64,000 nt of DNA from Blastocatellia bacterium (GTDB lineage: Bacteria; Acidobacteriota; Blastocatellia; UBA7656; JADIYM01), in the NCBI GenBank assembly GCA_016705245.1, contig JADIYM010000007.1, positions 1 through 64,000 on the forward strand, written 5' to 3'. The notes beneath the pieces are model-generated. The model saw nothing but the letters and a program-made list of their open reading frames with translations. It ran no database searches and was not told the DNA's origin. Position 1 is the first letter of the stretch; each line of letters starts with the position of its first letter. A program made the position numbers and the translations under genes. Shown in pieces: positions 30,907-39,696 of the stretch.

Positions 30907-33839
30907 ATGACACGAATCCTCGGTACGACACTCGCAGTGGCAATGACGCTCGCGCTTCTCGCGCCAGCGTCGGTTTATGGACAGTCGCGGCCGGCTACCA
31001 TTACAGGCAGCGTCACGGACGAAACGAAGGCGGCCGTTGCGGCCGTGCGCGTTGAGCTCGTCGACGCCTCCGGGGCGACGCAGGCGACGGATGACACCGA
31101 CGAACAGGGCCGATTCACGCTTCGCAACGTTGCGCCGGGCACCTACACGGTGCGCGCTGTGGCCGAGGGCTTCGAGTCGGCAACTTCCGAGCCACTGACC
31201 GTCGGCGCCGGGCCTGTCGCTCCACTCGCTCTCGTACTCAAGGTGGCTGGAGTCGCCGAGTCCGTCGACGTTGCCGCCGACACCGGCGTCTCTGTCGATT
31301 CGGCGTCCAACGCCGACGCGATCGTGCTCAAGGAGAAGGACCTCGAGGCGCTTCCGGACGATCCCGACGAGTTGGCGCAGGCCCTGCAGGACCTTGCCGG
31401 TCCCGGCGCCGGGCCTGGCGGCGGACAGTTCTACATCGACGGTTTCTCGGGCGGTCGCCTGCCTCCGAAGTCCTCGATCCGCGAGGTCCGCATCAACTCG
31501 AATCCGTTCTCTGCCGAGTTCGACCGCATCGGTTTCGGCCGCATCGAGATCTTCACGAAGCCGGGCGCCGATCGATTCCGTGGCTCGATCTCGGCGAACT
31601 TCGGGGACGAATCGCTCAACGCGAGGAACTTCTTCGCTCCCACCCGCCCCGCCGAGCAGGAGCGCCGCTACGGCGGCAACATCAGCGGCCCGATCAGCAA
31701 GAAGATGTCCTTCTTCCTCGACATCGAGCGTCGTGAAGAGGACGACAACGAGACCATCGCCGCGATCGTGCTCGACGGCGCCGGCAATCCGGCAGTTTTC
31801 CAGTCGACGTTTCCTCAGCCTGAGCGACGCTTCTCGATCTCGCCGCGCGTTGACCTGCAGGCCGGCGAAAACCACACGCTGATCTTCCGTTACGACTTTG
31901 CGGACGACAGCCGCGAGGGACAGGGTGTTGGCGGATTCGCGCTTCCGAGCCGAGCGGTGACATCGACGTTCCGGGACCAGACGCTCAGTTTCACCGACAC
32001 GTTCATCGTGTCGCCGACGGTCATCGCGGAAACGCGAATCCAGCTGGGGCGCCGTAACTCGAAGAGCGAGGCGGTCTCTGGATTTGCCCTGGCGCTCAAC
32101 GTGTCGGATTCGTTCTTCCAGAATTCGTCGGCCGGCAAGTCGGAGCGTACGGAACGCCGATTCGAAATCAGCCAGAACTTCAACATCATTCGGGGCAACC
32201 ACACGATCCGGACCGGTGTGCGAGTCCGCGGCATCGGCATCGAGGACCTCGGCACGTCGAACTACGGCGGGACGTACACGTTCGCCGGCGACGTCGAGCG
32301 GAGCGCCGATGGCTTGCCGATTCCGGGTGGCGATTCCATCACAAGTATCGAGCAGTACCAGCGCGTGATCGCCGGTGTGCCGGGTTACGTGCCGTCGCAG
32401 TTCACGATCTCTGGCGGCGAGCCATTCGCGTCGACGACACAGTTCGACGTCGGGGCTTTCGTGCAGGACGACTGGCGCGTGCGCCAGAACTTCACGGTGT
32501 CGACGGGGCTTCGCTACGAGAAGCAGACGAACGCCGGCGATTCGCTCAACTTCGCGCCGCGCATCGGCGTGGCGTATTCGTTCACGGACTCGGCGGGAGT
32601 TGCGGCGACCGTGATCCGCGCGGGTTTCGGTGTGTTCTTCGAGCGGATCGGCGAGGGGCTGTCGCTGGACGAGATCCGATTCGACGGCGAACGCCAGGTG
32701 CAGATCATCGTGCCGCGCCCGCTGTTTTTCCCGAACATTCCGTCGACCGACGAACTGCAGTCGTTCCAGCGGCCGTCGAGCGTGCGCCAGCTCGAGGCGC
32801 TCGCGAATCCTTACCAGATCCAGGGAACATTGAGCGTCGAGCGCCAGTTGCCGTACGGGATCACCGGGAGCTCGTCTATCTGTGGAGCCGCGGAGTGCAT
32901 CAGCTCCGCACGCGCAACATCAACGCGCCGGTGCTGACGAACGGCGTCCTGGGGCTTCGTCCTTTCGGGTTCGAGGCGGGCGACATCTTCCAGGTCGAGG
33001 CGACCGGATTCACGCGGCGCGATCAGTTGCGCGTGTCGGTCAACAAGCGCGGCGGGAGGGTGACTTTCTTTGCGACCTACGCTCTTGGTTGGTCGCGGGG
33101 CGACACGGACGGTTCCGGTACGCAGCCGGCCTACTCCTACGACCTGTCGACCGAATACGGACGAGCGAGCGACGATTCGCGCCACGCCGTATTCGCGGGG
33201 ACGTTCATCCAGGGTCCGTGGGGGTTGAACATCAGCCCGTTCGTCGTGTACCGGTCGAGCCGTCCGTACAACATCACGATTGGTCGCGACCTGAACGGCG
33301 ATTCGGTGTTCGCGGATCGGCCGGCGATTGGCTCGATCGGAGACACGGACCTGGTCTCTTCACCAGTGGGCGCGGTCGACGTGACGCCGCGGGTGGGGGC
33401 GGAGCTCATCGAGAGAAACGCGGTCTCGGGAGAGACGTTCGCGCGGTTGAACCTGAGCGTGTCGAAGACGTTCGGGTTTGGCCCGTCCAACAGTGAAGCC
33501 GCGCAGCAGCCAGCGGGTGCTCCGGGAGTTGGCGGGTTAGCGACGGTGGCGGGCGGAGGCGGGCCTGCTGGTGGTGGGCGAGGCGGTGGTCCGGGAGGCG
33601 GCGGACACGGCGGCGGACCTGGCGGAGGCGGCCGTGGAATGGGCGGGATGGGCGGCATGGGCGGTGGCGGGGGAAGCGACAAGCGCTACTCGCTGTCGGT
33701 CAGCGTCCGGATGCAGAACGCCCTGAACCATCCGAGTTTCGGGAATCCGACTGGTGTGTTGACGTCGCCGATCTTCGGGATACCGAACGTGGCGCTGCCG
33801 GGCCGGACGATCGAGCTCTCGGCCAGGTTCTCATTCTAG
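30907..33839 (+). CDS. TonB-dependent receptor with carboxypeptidase-regulatory N-terminus (Oar-like), frameshifted
   Basis: A signal peptide (LAVAMTLALLAPASVYGQ) precedes a CarboxypepD_reg domain (residues about 30-110, ATITGSVTDETKAAVAAVRV, GTYTVRAVAEGF). The plug (DGFSGGRLPPKSSIREVRIN) and a long beta-barrel follow. The frame breaks near 32865-32880 after QLPYGITGS; homology continues in the next frame (LVYLWSRG, HQLRTRNINAP) to TAG 33839, ending in aromatic Phe (LSARFSF) as outer-membrane barrels do. Corrected length is about 977 residues. A 40-residue Gly-rich insert (GGGGPAGGGRGGGPG and after, encoded by 33541-33675) interrupts the last barrel strands. Family role: uptake or surface assembly of large substrates; substrate unknown. 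Confidence 0.87.
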
Positions 33840-33858
33840 GCGCAGGACTCTTCCTGCC

Positions 33859-34425
33859 GTGAGGATCCGACTGCTCGACATCGACGATGCGGAGGCGTTT
33901 CACGAGCTGCGGCTGCGTGGGCTCGCCGAGAGCCCCGATCCGTTTCTGGTGACGCACGCGGAGGATGCCGCGTTGTCGATGGAGTACGTGCGAGGTCGGT
34001 TTCCGCGCGGTAGCGAAGCGTTTGCGCTAGGTGCGTTCGATGATGACGGGCGGCTCGTGGGGATCGTGGGGTTCTCGAGAGAGCAGCGGCGGAAGGTGAA
34101 TCATCGTGGGGATGTCTGGGGGATGTATGTTGCGCCCGAGGCGCGAGGCACGGGCGCGGGTCGCGCGTTGATGGACGAGCTCGTGCGGCGGTGCCGTGAG
34201 TTGGATGGGCTCGAGCAGGTGGTGCTGGAAGTCGCGACGGGTGCGGTGGCGGCATGCCGGCTATACGAGGGTATCGGGTTCGAGACGATCGGGGTCCATC
34301 GCGAGTCGATGAAGGACGGGGAGCGGTATCTGGATACAAGGCACATGGTTTTGTGGCTGCGGGGAGAGGAGAATCTCGCGCAAAGGCGCAAAGGTGCAAA
34401 GGAAGAGCTGAAAGGTCCCGTCTGA
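33859..34425 (+). CDS. GNAT family N-acetyltransferase
   Basis: 188 residues from a GTG at 33859. The acetyl-CoA loop is present as VAPEARGTGAGRALMDEL (R/QxxGxG/A), followed by the beta-5/alpha-4 signature LEVATGAVAACRLYEGIGFE. Acceptor unknown. The last 15 or so residues (after WLRGEENL) are encoded by the left arm of a family B repeat, so the original stop was probably lost and the tail is repeat-derived. Confidence 0.88.
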   Translation: MRIRLLDIDDAEAFHELRLRGLAESPDPFLVTHAEDAALSMEYVRGRFPRGSEAFALGAFDDDGRLVGIVGFSREQRRKVNHRGDVWGMYVAPEARGTGAGRALMDELVRRCRELDGLEQVVLEVATGAVAACRLYEGIGFETIGVHRESMKDGERYLDTRHMVLWLRGEENLAQRRKGAKEELKGPV

Positions 34426-34467
34426 CCTTTCCGTGTCCGTCTTTGCGCCTTTGCGCCTTTGCGAGAA
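34374..34467. repeat. Family B inverted-repeat element, overlapping the GNAT 3' end
   Basis: CTCGCGCAAAGGCGCAAAGG (34375 onward) pairs with CCTTTGCGCCTTTGCGAGA (to about 34467), with an inner GAAAGGTC/GACCTTTC pair. The left arm is inside the GNAT reading frame. Confidence 0.85.
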
Positions 34468-34491
34468 GCACGGCCTTCCGACACCGACGAT

Positions 34492-34803
34492 TCAAGCCTG
34501 CACCAACCGCACTATCGTCGCCCCCCACCCGCCGCGGGTTGCCGGAGCATCGTCGTACGCCTCGACGACTCTCGACCGATCCAGCACCTTCCGCACGATC
34601 TCGCGCTGCACGCCCACACCCTTCCCGTGCACGATCCTCACCACCGTGAACCCGCGCGCCGATGCCTCGCCAAGGTACGACTCCACCAGTTCCGGAATCA
34701 GCCTCGGCGGCAGCCCGTGCAGATCCAGCTCGTCCCGTATCGGAAACTCGACCGTGTCTCCAAACGGGTTCTCCTCATCCCAATCGTCTTCGCCCGAAAT
34801 CAC
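34492..34803 (-). CDS. Smr domain protein, short
   Basis: 103 residues from a GTG at 34803 that overlaps the upstream stop (GTGA) and follows GGAGG. The Smr signature is complete: DELDLHGLPPRLIPELVESY (the LDLHG motif), then VVRIVHGKGVGVQREIV (HGKG) and the TRGGWGATIVRL tail. Stand-alone Smr domains resemble the nuclease part of MutS2 and of the ribosome-rescue factor SmrB; the role here is unspecified. A longer reading in this frame upstream is out of phase with the small gene at 34800 and is not supported. Confidence 0.85.
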   Translation of the reverse strand: MISGEDDWDEENPFGDTVEFPIRDELDLHGLPPRLIPELVESYLGEASARGFTVVRIVHGKGVGVQREIVRKVLDRSRVVEAYDDAPATRGGWGATIVRLVQA

Positions 34804-35000
34804 CGCTCCTCCGGCCTCGGCTCCCGATACCGGAACTTCTCGAGCACTACCGGGTCCGTGATCTCTCCGACGACACCCTTGCAGATCCCGCAACGGTACC
34901 GGATCGCCGTCGGCAGCGGCGTGTACATCAGCCCGAAGATCAACTGTCCCCAGAAGCTGTATTCCTTCTCGGGCCTCACCCTCGGGTGCTTCTTTGTCAT
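34800..35000 (-). CDS. Small CxxC protein of unknown function
   Basis: 66 residues from ATG 35000, beginning MTKKHPRVRPEKEYSFWGQ. A short hydrophobic stretch (LIFGLMYTPLP) and RYRCGICKGVVGEI suggest a half zinc-ribbon. Its TGA overlaps the GTG of the Smr gene by four bases, with the gene's own end supplying the Smr ribosome-binding site. No family recognised. Confidence 0.6.
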   Translation of the reverse strand: MTKKHPRVRPEKEYSFWGQLIFGLMYTPLPTAIRYRCGICKGVVGEITDPVVLEKFRYREPRPEER

Positions 35001-35050
35001 GCCCGCACCGGCACGTCTGAGGTTTCGCTTCCACCGGATGAGGATACAAA

Positions 35051-35125
35051 AGAGTAGACAGGATTTTCAGGATTAACAGGAATGAATCATGTTAATCCTG
35101 AAAATCCCGTAATCCTGTCCACTCT
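35051..35125. repeat. Family C inverted-repeat element
   Basis: The left arm AGAGTAGACAGGATTTTCAG (35051 onward) pairs with the right arm ending TCCTGTCCACTCT (to 35125). AT-rich for this region. A second copy lies at 38723-38833; between them they bracket the sigma-factor operon. Confidence 0.9.
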
Positions 35126-35131
35126 CCTCCC

Positions 35132-35719
35132 TCACCCCAGGATGATCGACTCGAGGATGTCGGCCACCCGCGGGTCCGCGTGCAGGCCGATGGCAACCAC
35201 CGCGTGGTGCGTGACGTCGCCGTCCTCGCTCGACGCGACCATCTCTCGCAGCAGCGCCAGACTTTCGCCACTGTCGGCCTGACCCGTCCAGTAGACCGGG
35301 TGCCCGCCGTAATTCCGCTTCCTGTCGAGGTTGTACACCTCGACGCGCGAAGGCCTTGCCGCGCCATCCTCGTAGAGCATGAACACCGCGACGTTTCGCG
35401 TCTCTGCCTTTGAGTTCTCCTGGATCGTCAGTCCGTCGAAGGTCGTGACGCCTCGGACGTTTCGCATCTCGAAGTCCACCGCGACCCCGCGCCGAATGTC
35501 GAATCCGTATGCGACCCAATACGCCGAACCCGTCCGATCCGAACGCCCGCGCGCCACGGCCAGCTCAATGCGCGTCTCGAGCGTTGCACCGTCGACAGCA
35601 ATGAAACCGGCTCGTCCCGAATTGTTGGCAGCCGTCGCCGAGGAGTCCTGGTCGGGCAGGACGCCGTCGAACATCGCGAACGGCATGAGAACGAAGATGA
35701 CGGCGAGGATGGCATTCAT
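35132..35719 (-). CDS. Exported protein of unknown function, last gene of the sigma-factor operon
   Basis: 195 residues from ATG 35719 (a TTG six bases earlier is also possible). N-terminal hydrophobic signal (MNAILAVIFVLMPFAMFDGV). The body has strand-like segments with aromatic residues (SAYWVAYGFDIRRGVAVDFE, HPVYWTGQADSGESLA) and ends HADPRVADILESIILG. Starts three bases from the HEAT-repeat stop, so it is coupled to that gene. No family recognised. Confidence 0.7.
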   Translation of the reverse strand: MNAILAVIFVLMPFAMFDGVLPDQDSSATAANNSGRAGFIAVDGATLETRIELAVARGRSDRTGSAYWVAYGFDIRRGVAVDFEMRNVRGVTTFDGLTIQENSKAETRNVAVFMLYEDGAARPSRVEVYNLDRKRNYGGHPVYWTGQADSGESLALLREMVASSEDGDVTHHAVVAIGLHADPRVADILESIILG

Positions 35720-35721
35720 GG

Positions 35722-37050
35722 TCAATCCCCCGCCTTGAGCAGTTCCTCGAGGTACTTGCCCGACTCCGGATCGTCGCTCTCGGCGATCCAGAACACGGCG
35801 CGCTTTCTGAGCTCGTGCACTTTCTCGGCACGGGCGATCTCGATGAGCTTGCGCATCGCGCGAGGGTCCTCGATCTGCGCGATCGTGTCGATGATGCCGA
35901 GCTTCACACTGATGTCGGTCTCACTCGCGTAGGCCGACGAAAGCGCCTCGACGGCCTTTTCGGGACTGCCTTCGGCGAGCTGCATCATCGCCATCCGGCG
36001 AATGTCGGAATCCTTGGCCGTCTTGAAGATCTGCATGAGTTTCTCGGCGGCCTTCGGACGCTTCGACTGCGAGAGCGCGATTACGGCAAACCGCGCGACC
36101 TCGGTGTCGACGTTGGCGTCGTAGATGCGGATGAGCGAGTCCACCGCTGCGTCGTCGTCGTAATTGCCGAGCATCAGGATCGCGTGCTGCCGAAGGTCCT
36201 GGCTCTTTCCGGACGTCGCCAGCTGTTCGATGAAGGTGCGGCCCGCCGGAGACTCGTCGCGGGCGAGCGTGAACAGCGCCATTCGCGAGACCTCGACATC
36301 GGTGGACGTCAGTGTCAGGTCGCGCAGGGCGGCGACGACTCGCGCGTCGACCGCGTCGTCGACCTTGTCATCGATCCTGTGCGAGAGGCCGATGACGGCC
36401 GAGCGGCGCAGGCCGACGTTTTCGCCGTTCTTCACGACGTCGAGCAGGAGGTCTACGGCCTTCGGATCGTCGGACTGGCCTATGAGCATCAACGCGCCCT
36501 CACGCAGCGCGGGCGACGCCTTCGAGCCGTTCTTCACGAGGTCCGTCGAGATCGCGAGCGCGCGCTGCGGGTTCGTGTCGAACAGGCCCTGAAGCGCGAT
36601 GATCTTCAGATCGTCGTCTTCCGAGCGGCGGACGGCGGGATCGTCGAACCCGCTCCGTCCCATCTCGATAGCGAGAGCCTGCGCGTCTTTCGCCCAGCGC
36701 GAGGCGTTGTGCTCGGCGAGGATCCGCTCGACGGCGGCCATCGACTCGGCGCGCATCCCGAGCTTCTTGAGCGAGAAGGCGTACCAGTAGAGCGAGGCAT
36801 CGATTTGCGGGCTCTTCGGGAACTTCTCGATGTTCATCCGCAACCGGTCGACGGCCGCCTTCCACTCGGAGCGCCCGATGTGCTCGCGCGCCTCGGCGAG
36901 CGCCTTTCGTTCGGCTTCGGCGGCGGTGTCGTCCTGAGAGGTCGCCGCCACGACGGGCACGGTCAGCAGCAGCGCGGCGACCGAGCCGGCGAGCCATCCG
37001 GCGCCGGCTCGGCGTTTCGGGGAGTTGAGAAGAAGAGTGCAGGTGCTCAT
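35722..37050 (-). CDS. Exported HEAT-repeat protein
   Basis: 442 residues from ATG 37050. The signal peptide (AGAGWLAGSVAALLLTVPVV to ATSQ) is followed by a short TPR-like part (AEAREHIGRSEWKAAVDRL, ASLYWYAFSLKKLGM) and then about eight HEAT-like helical pairs (ALREGALMLIGQSDDPKAVD, DLRQHAILMLGNYDDDAAVD, ELRKRAVFWIAESDDPESGK). Such proteins usually act as binding scaffolds. It is downstream of the ECF sigma and anti-sigma-like genes with a 52-base gap, so it is probably regulated with them. Confidence 0.82.
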   Translation of the reverse strand: MSTCTLLLNSPKRRAGAGWLAGSVAALLLTVPVVAATSQDDTAAEAERKALAEAREHIGRSEWKAAVDRLRMNIEKFPKSPQIDASLYWYAFSLKKLGMRAESMAAVERILAEHNASRWAKDAQALAIEMGRSGFDDPAVRRSEDDDLKIIALQGLFDTNPQRALAISTDLVKNGSKASPALREGALMLIGQSDDPKAVDLLLDVVKNGENVGLRRSAVIGLSHRIDDKVDDAVDARVVAALRDLTLTSTDVEVSRMALFTLARDESPAGRTFIEQLATSGKSQDLRQHAILMLGNYDDDAAVDSLIRIYDANVDTEVARFAVIALSQSKRPKAAEKLMQIFKTAKDSDIRRMAMMQLAEGSPEKAVEALSSAYASETDISVKLGIIDTIAQIEDPRAMRKLIEIARAEKVHELRKRAVFWIAESDDPESGKYLEELLKAGD

Positions 37051-37102
37051 TGTTCCATCCAATCGTCGGAAAAGTATTCGCGCCGTGGCGCGATTGCCGG
37101 TA

Positions 37103-38080
37103 TCAGTAGCCGGCCGCGGGGCCGGATCGGGCGTAGAGCTGAACGCCCGCCACGATGGCGGAGCGCTCCACGCGGTCCTGAATCGATAACACGTCGCGCT
37201 TGGGCGCACGCGCGTCGAGGTTTGCAATGTCGAGCAAGTACGGCTCGATGTCTGAAAGCACTGAATATGCCGAGACGTCGCGATGACTCATGGCCGATCG
37301 CCGAAGCAGGACGTTCCGGGTGAGCAGCTCGCGCGACCGGCGGCTCTCGAAGGCGAGGCTCTCGGTGTCGTCGGGAGCCGTGTTGCGGAACGACCGGAGC
37401 AGGATCTGCGCCTGCTCGAGGTGCATGGCCGTCGTCGGATCGACGTCGTTCGAAACTCGGCGCGCCGCGGTCGAAGGGGCCCGGTCCGGAACCGGCAGGA
37501 CCGTCGGGGCGGCTCCGGCTGGCGGCGCGCCATGGGCAACTTGCTGGAAAGAACCCGTGTGGCGTCGGCCGCCGGACTTCAGACCGGTTCGGTCATTCCC
37601 GGCCGGTGGCGGACCGATCGCGGTGTCGTCATGAGCCATCGGCGTGTTTCCTCCATCCGTGCCGGGCGCGGGGGGAGGCGGCGGTGCGGGCGTCCGCGCC
37701 TGGTGCGTATCGGGTTCCTGCGAGGCGACCCAGATTCCCGTACCGCCGATCGCGACGGCGGCGATGGCCGCGGCGGCGGCGAAAGGCAGCAATCGGAGGG
37801 CGAGGGTACGTGGCCGGAATGCCACGACTGACGAACGACGGCCGGCCTGGCCGGCCTGCATCGGGAGCTCGACGTCGGGGACGTCGGCATTCGAACGGTA
37901 GACGGCGAGCACGCCCTCGAGCCGGGCGACTTCCGCGTCGGGCTCGCCGCTGCCGTCCCAGAGGTAGGCATCGTCGAGCGACTCGCCCGTCGACCGGTAT
38001 CCGCCGAGCAGCTCCTCGAGCCGCTCCACTTCCTCGTCCGGTTCACCGGTGCCGTCCCACAGATACGATTCCCTGTTCAT
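37103..38080 (-). CDS. Anti-sigma-factor-like membrane protein with duplicated N-terminal motif
   Basis: 325 residues from ATG 38080, overlapping the sigma factor stop (ATGA). The cytoplasmic N-terminus contains two tandem copies of a 24-residue motif: YLWDGTGEPDEEVERLE and YLWDGSGEPDAEVARLE. One membrane helix follows (about 95-117, RLLPFAAAAAIAAVAIGGTG), then a Pro/Ala/Gly-rich linker and a helical periplasmic domain (LEQAQILLRSFRN, RRSRELLTRNVLLRRSA). The position directly after an ECF sigma gene and the topology argue for an anti-sigma factor, though I do not see a zinc-binding HxxxCxxC. Confidence 0.72.
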   Translation of the reverse strand: MNRESYLWDGTGEPDEEVERLEELLGGYRSTGESLDDAYLWDGSGEPDAEVARLEGVLAVYRSNADVPDVELPMQAGQAGRRSSVVAFRPRTLALRLLPFAAAAAIAAVAIGGTGIWVASQEPDTHQARTPAPPPPPAPGTDGGNTPMAHDDTAIGPPPAGNDRTGLKSGGRRHTGSFQQVAHGAPPAGAAPTVLPVPDRAPSTAARRVSNDVDPTTAMHLEQAQILLRSFRNTAPDDTESLAFESRRSRELLTRNVLLRRSAMSHRDVSAYSVLSDIEPYLLDIANLDARAPKRDVLSIQDRVERSAIVAGVQLYARSGPAAGY

Positions 38081-38673
38081 AGTTCGCCACCCCCGAGTCC
38101 CAGCCGCTCCCGCAACTGCTTCATTCCGCGATGCAGGTTCACGCGCACCGATGCCGGTGTCAGACCGGTGCGCTCCGCAATTTCCGGCCCGGTCAGTCCC
38201 TCGACGAGTCGCAGGACCAGGGTCTCGCGATACGCCTCGGGCAGCGCCCGGATGGCAGCCAGCGCGCGCGCGGCCTCGCCGGCGTCCGACGTCGACCCTT
38301 CGGCCGGAATGTCGTCCGTCAGCTCTTCGGCGCGCGGCCGGTGGCGATGGAAGTCCATCGCGCGGTTTCGGGCGATCGCGGCGACCCACGGCCCGAAGGC
38401 CGACGTGTCGCGAAGCGACTCGAGCCGGTCGAGTGCCGTCAGGAAGACGTCCTGGACGAGGTCGTCGACCTCGTCGATCGGAACCCGGGCGAGAAGCACG
38501 CCGTGAACGAGCGGTGAAAAGAGCTTGTAGAGGCGCCCGAAGGCGTCCCGATCGCCTGCGCGAACGGCTTCGACGAGTCCGGCCCCGGCGGTTCGCTCGA
38601 GCGCGGCGCGGCTCACGGCCGGCTGCCCCTCGAGTCGCACGACGTACATTTCACGAATTGCCTCGGCCTCCAT
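38077..38673 (-). CDS. ECF-type RNA polymerase sigma factor
   Basis: 198 residues from ATG 38673 with AGGAG upstream. Sigma-2 region: AFGRLYKLFSPLVHGVL, IDEVDDLVQDVFLTALDRL and WVAAIARNRAMDFHR. Sigma-4 region: ALPEAYRETLVLRLVEGLTG followed by the helix-turn-helix EIAERTGLTPASVRVNLHRG. First gene of a four-gene operon with the anti-sigma-like, HEAT-repeat and hypothetical proteins. The signal it answers cannot be read from the sequence. Confidence 0.93.
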   Translation of the reverse strand: MEAEAIREMYVVRLEGQPAVSRAALERTAGAGLVEAVRAGDRDAFGRLYKLFSPLVHGVLLARVPIDEVDDLVQDVFLTALDRLESLRDTSAFGPWVAAIARNRAMDFHRHRPRAEELTDDIPAEGSTSDAGEAARALAAIRALPEAYRETLVLRLVEGLTGPEIAERTGLTPASVRVNLHRGMKQLRERLGLGGGEL

Positions 38674-38722
38674 TTTCGTCTCCTACGCCCTGTAAGACGG
38701 GAGACGGGCCCGAGCGTTAACC

Positions 38723-38833
38723 AAGAGTGGACAGGATTACTGGATTTTCAGGATTTACAGGATTACTTGAATGGAAGAGCCGTACACCAACCCGTCATAA
38801 ATCCTGTTAATCCTGAAAATCCTGTCCACTCTT
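38723..38833. repeat. Family C inverted-repeat element, second copy
   Basis: AAGAGTGGACAGGATTACTG (38723 onward) with GGATTTTCAGGATTTACAGG pairs with the right arm ATCCTGTTAATCCTGAAAAT and CCTGTCCACTCTT ending 38833. Lies between the sigma-factor promoter side and the end of the BtpA-family gene. Confidence 0.9.
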
Positions 38834-38844
38834 CTTGCTCACTC

Positions 38845-39696
38845 TTACCGTACCGAATCCGCGGCGCGGACGAGCTCACGGACGCGTGCGGCGTCGACCG
38901 GGTTGGCGCACTCTCCGCCGTGTTTCACGCTCGTGCCGACGATGATGCCGTCGGCGATCTCGAGAAACGCGCCGACGTTTGCCGCGTCGGCGCCCGAACC
39001 GATGAGCAGGGGCCTGTCCCCCGCAAGCGCCTTCGCCTCACGCACCTTCTCGAGATCCGGAGCATCGCCGGTCATCCGCCCCGAGACGATCAGCGCGTCG
39101 GCCCCGAAAAACCGCGTCCAGGCGACGTGGGTCTCGAGGTCGATGCCAGGGAACCGCACCGAGTGTTTCTTGTCGACGTCGCAGAAGAGCTTGATGTGTT
39201 CGGCGCGAAGGTCCGCCCGGCGGCGCATGAGCTCGGCGGATGAGCCTTCGTCCCACTGACCGGCGTCCCAGACGCCCGCGCCGGTGAACATGCACACGCG
39301 GACAAAGTCGGCGCCGGCGGCGATGGCGATGCCGAGCAGCGCGGTGCCGCCGTTGTGGACGACGTTGATGCCGAGCGGAAGGTCGACGGCGTCGCGTACG
39401 GCCCGGGCGACGACGGCGTGGGCGGCGATGCTTTCGGGCGCGATGTGCGGGCCGGAACGGAACGGGATGTCCCACATGTTTTCGACGATGACTCCGTCGA
39501 CGCCGCCTTCGGCTAGCGCCTGCGCATCGGCGACTGCCGCCCGGACGACGTCATCGATGCCGGCGCCGGTGTAGCCGGGGGCTCCGGGCATCGGCAGGCA
39601 GTGGACCATTCCGATGACGGGCTTCGGCGTCGGGAAGACGTCGCCGAGGTCGCGGATGCGGAGGCCGTCGAGTCGGGTCTTCCACTCCGGCGTCAT
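38845..39696 (-). CDS. BtpA/SgcQ family TIM-barrel protein
   Basis: 283 residues. Matches the BtpA family throughout: VIGMVHCLPMPGAPGY at the start, GVDGVIVENMWDIPF, PLGINVVHNGGTALLGIA, FVRVCMFTGAGVWDAG and IVGTSVKHGGECANPVDAAR near the end. BtpA was named for a factor affecting photosystem I stability in Synechocystis; SgcQ is a putative sugar-phosphate enzyme, so the true reaction is unsettled. Its start overlaps the DUF1648 gene stop (ATGA). Confidence 0.88.
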   Translation of the reverse strand: MTPEWKTRLDGLRIRDLGDVFPTPKPVIGMVHCLPMPGAPGYTGAGIDDVVRAAVADAQALAEGGVDGVIVENMWDIPFRSGPHIAPESIAAHAVVARAVRDAVDLPLGINVVHNGGTALLGIAIAAGADFVRVCMFTGAGVWDAGQWDEGSSAELMRRRADLRAEHIKLFCDVDKKHSVRFPGIDLETHVAWTRFFGADALIVSGRMTGDAPDLEKVREAKALAGDRPLLIGSGADAANVGAFLEIADGIIVGTSVKHGGECANPVDAARVRELVRAADSVR

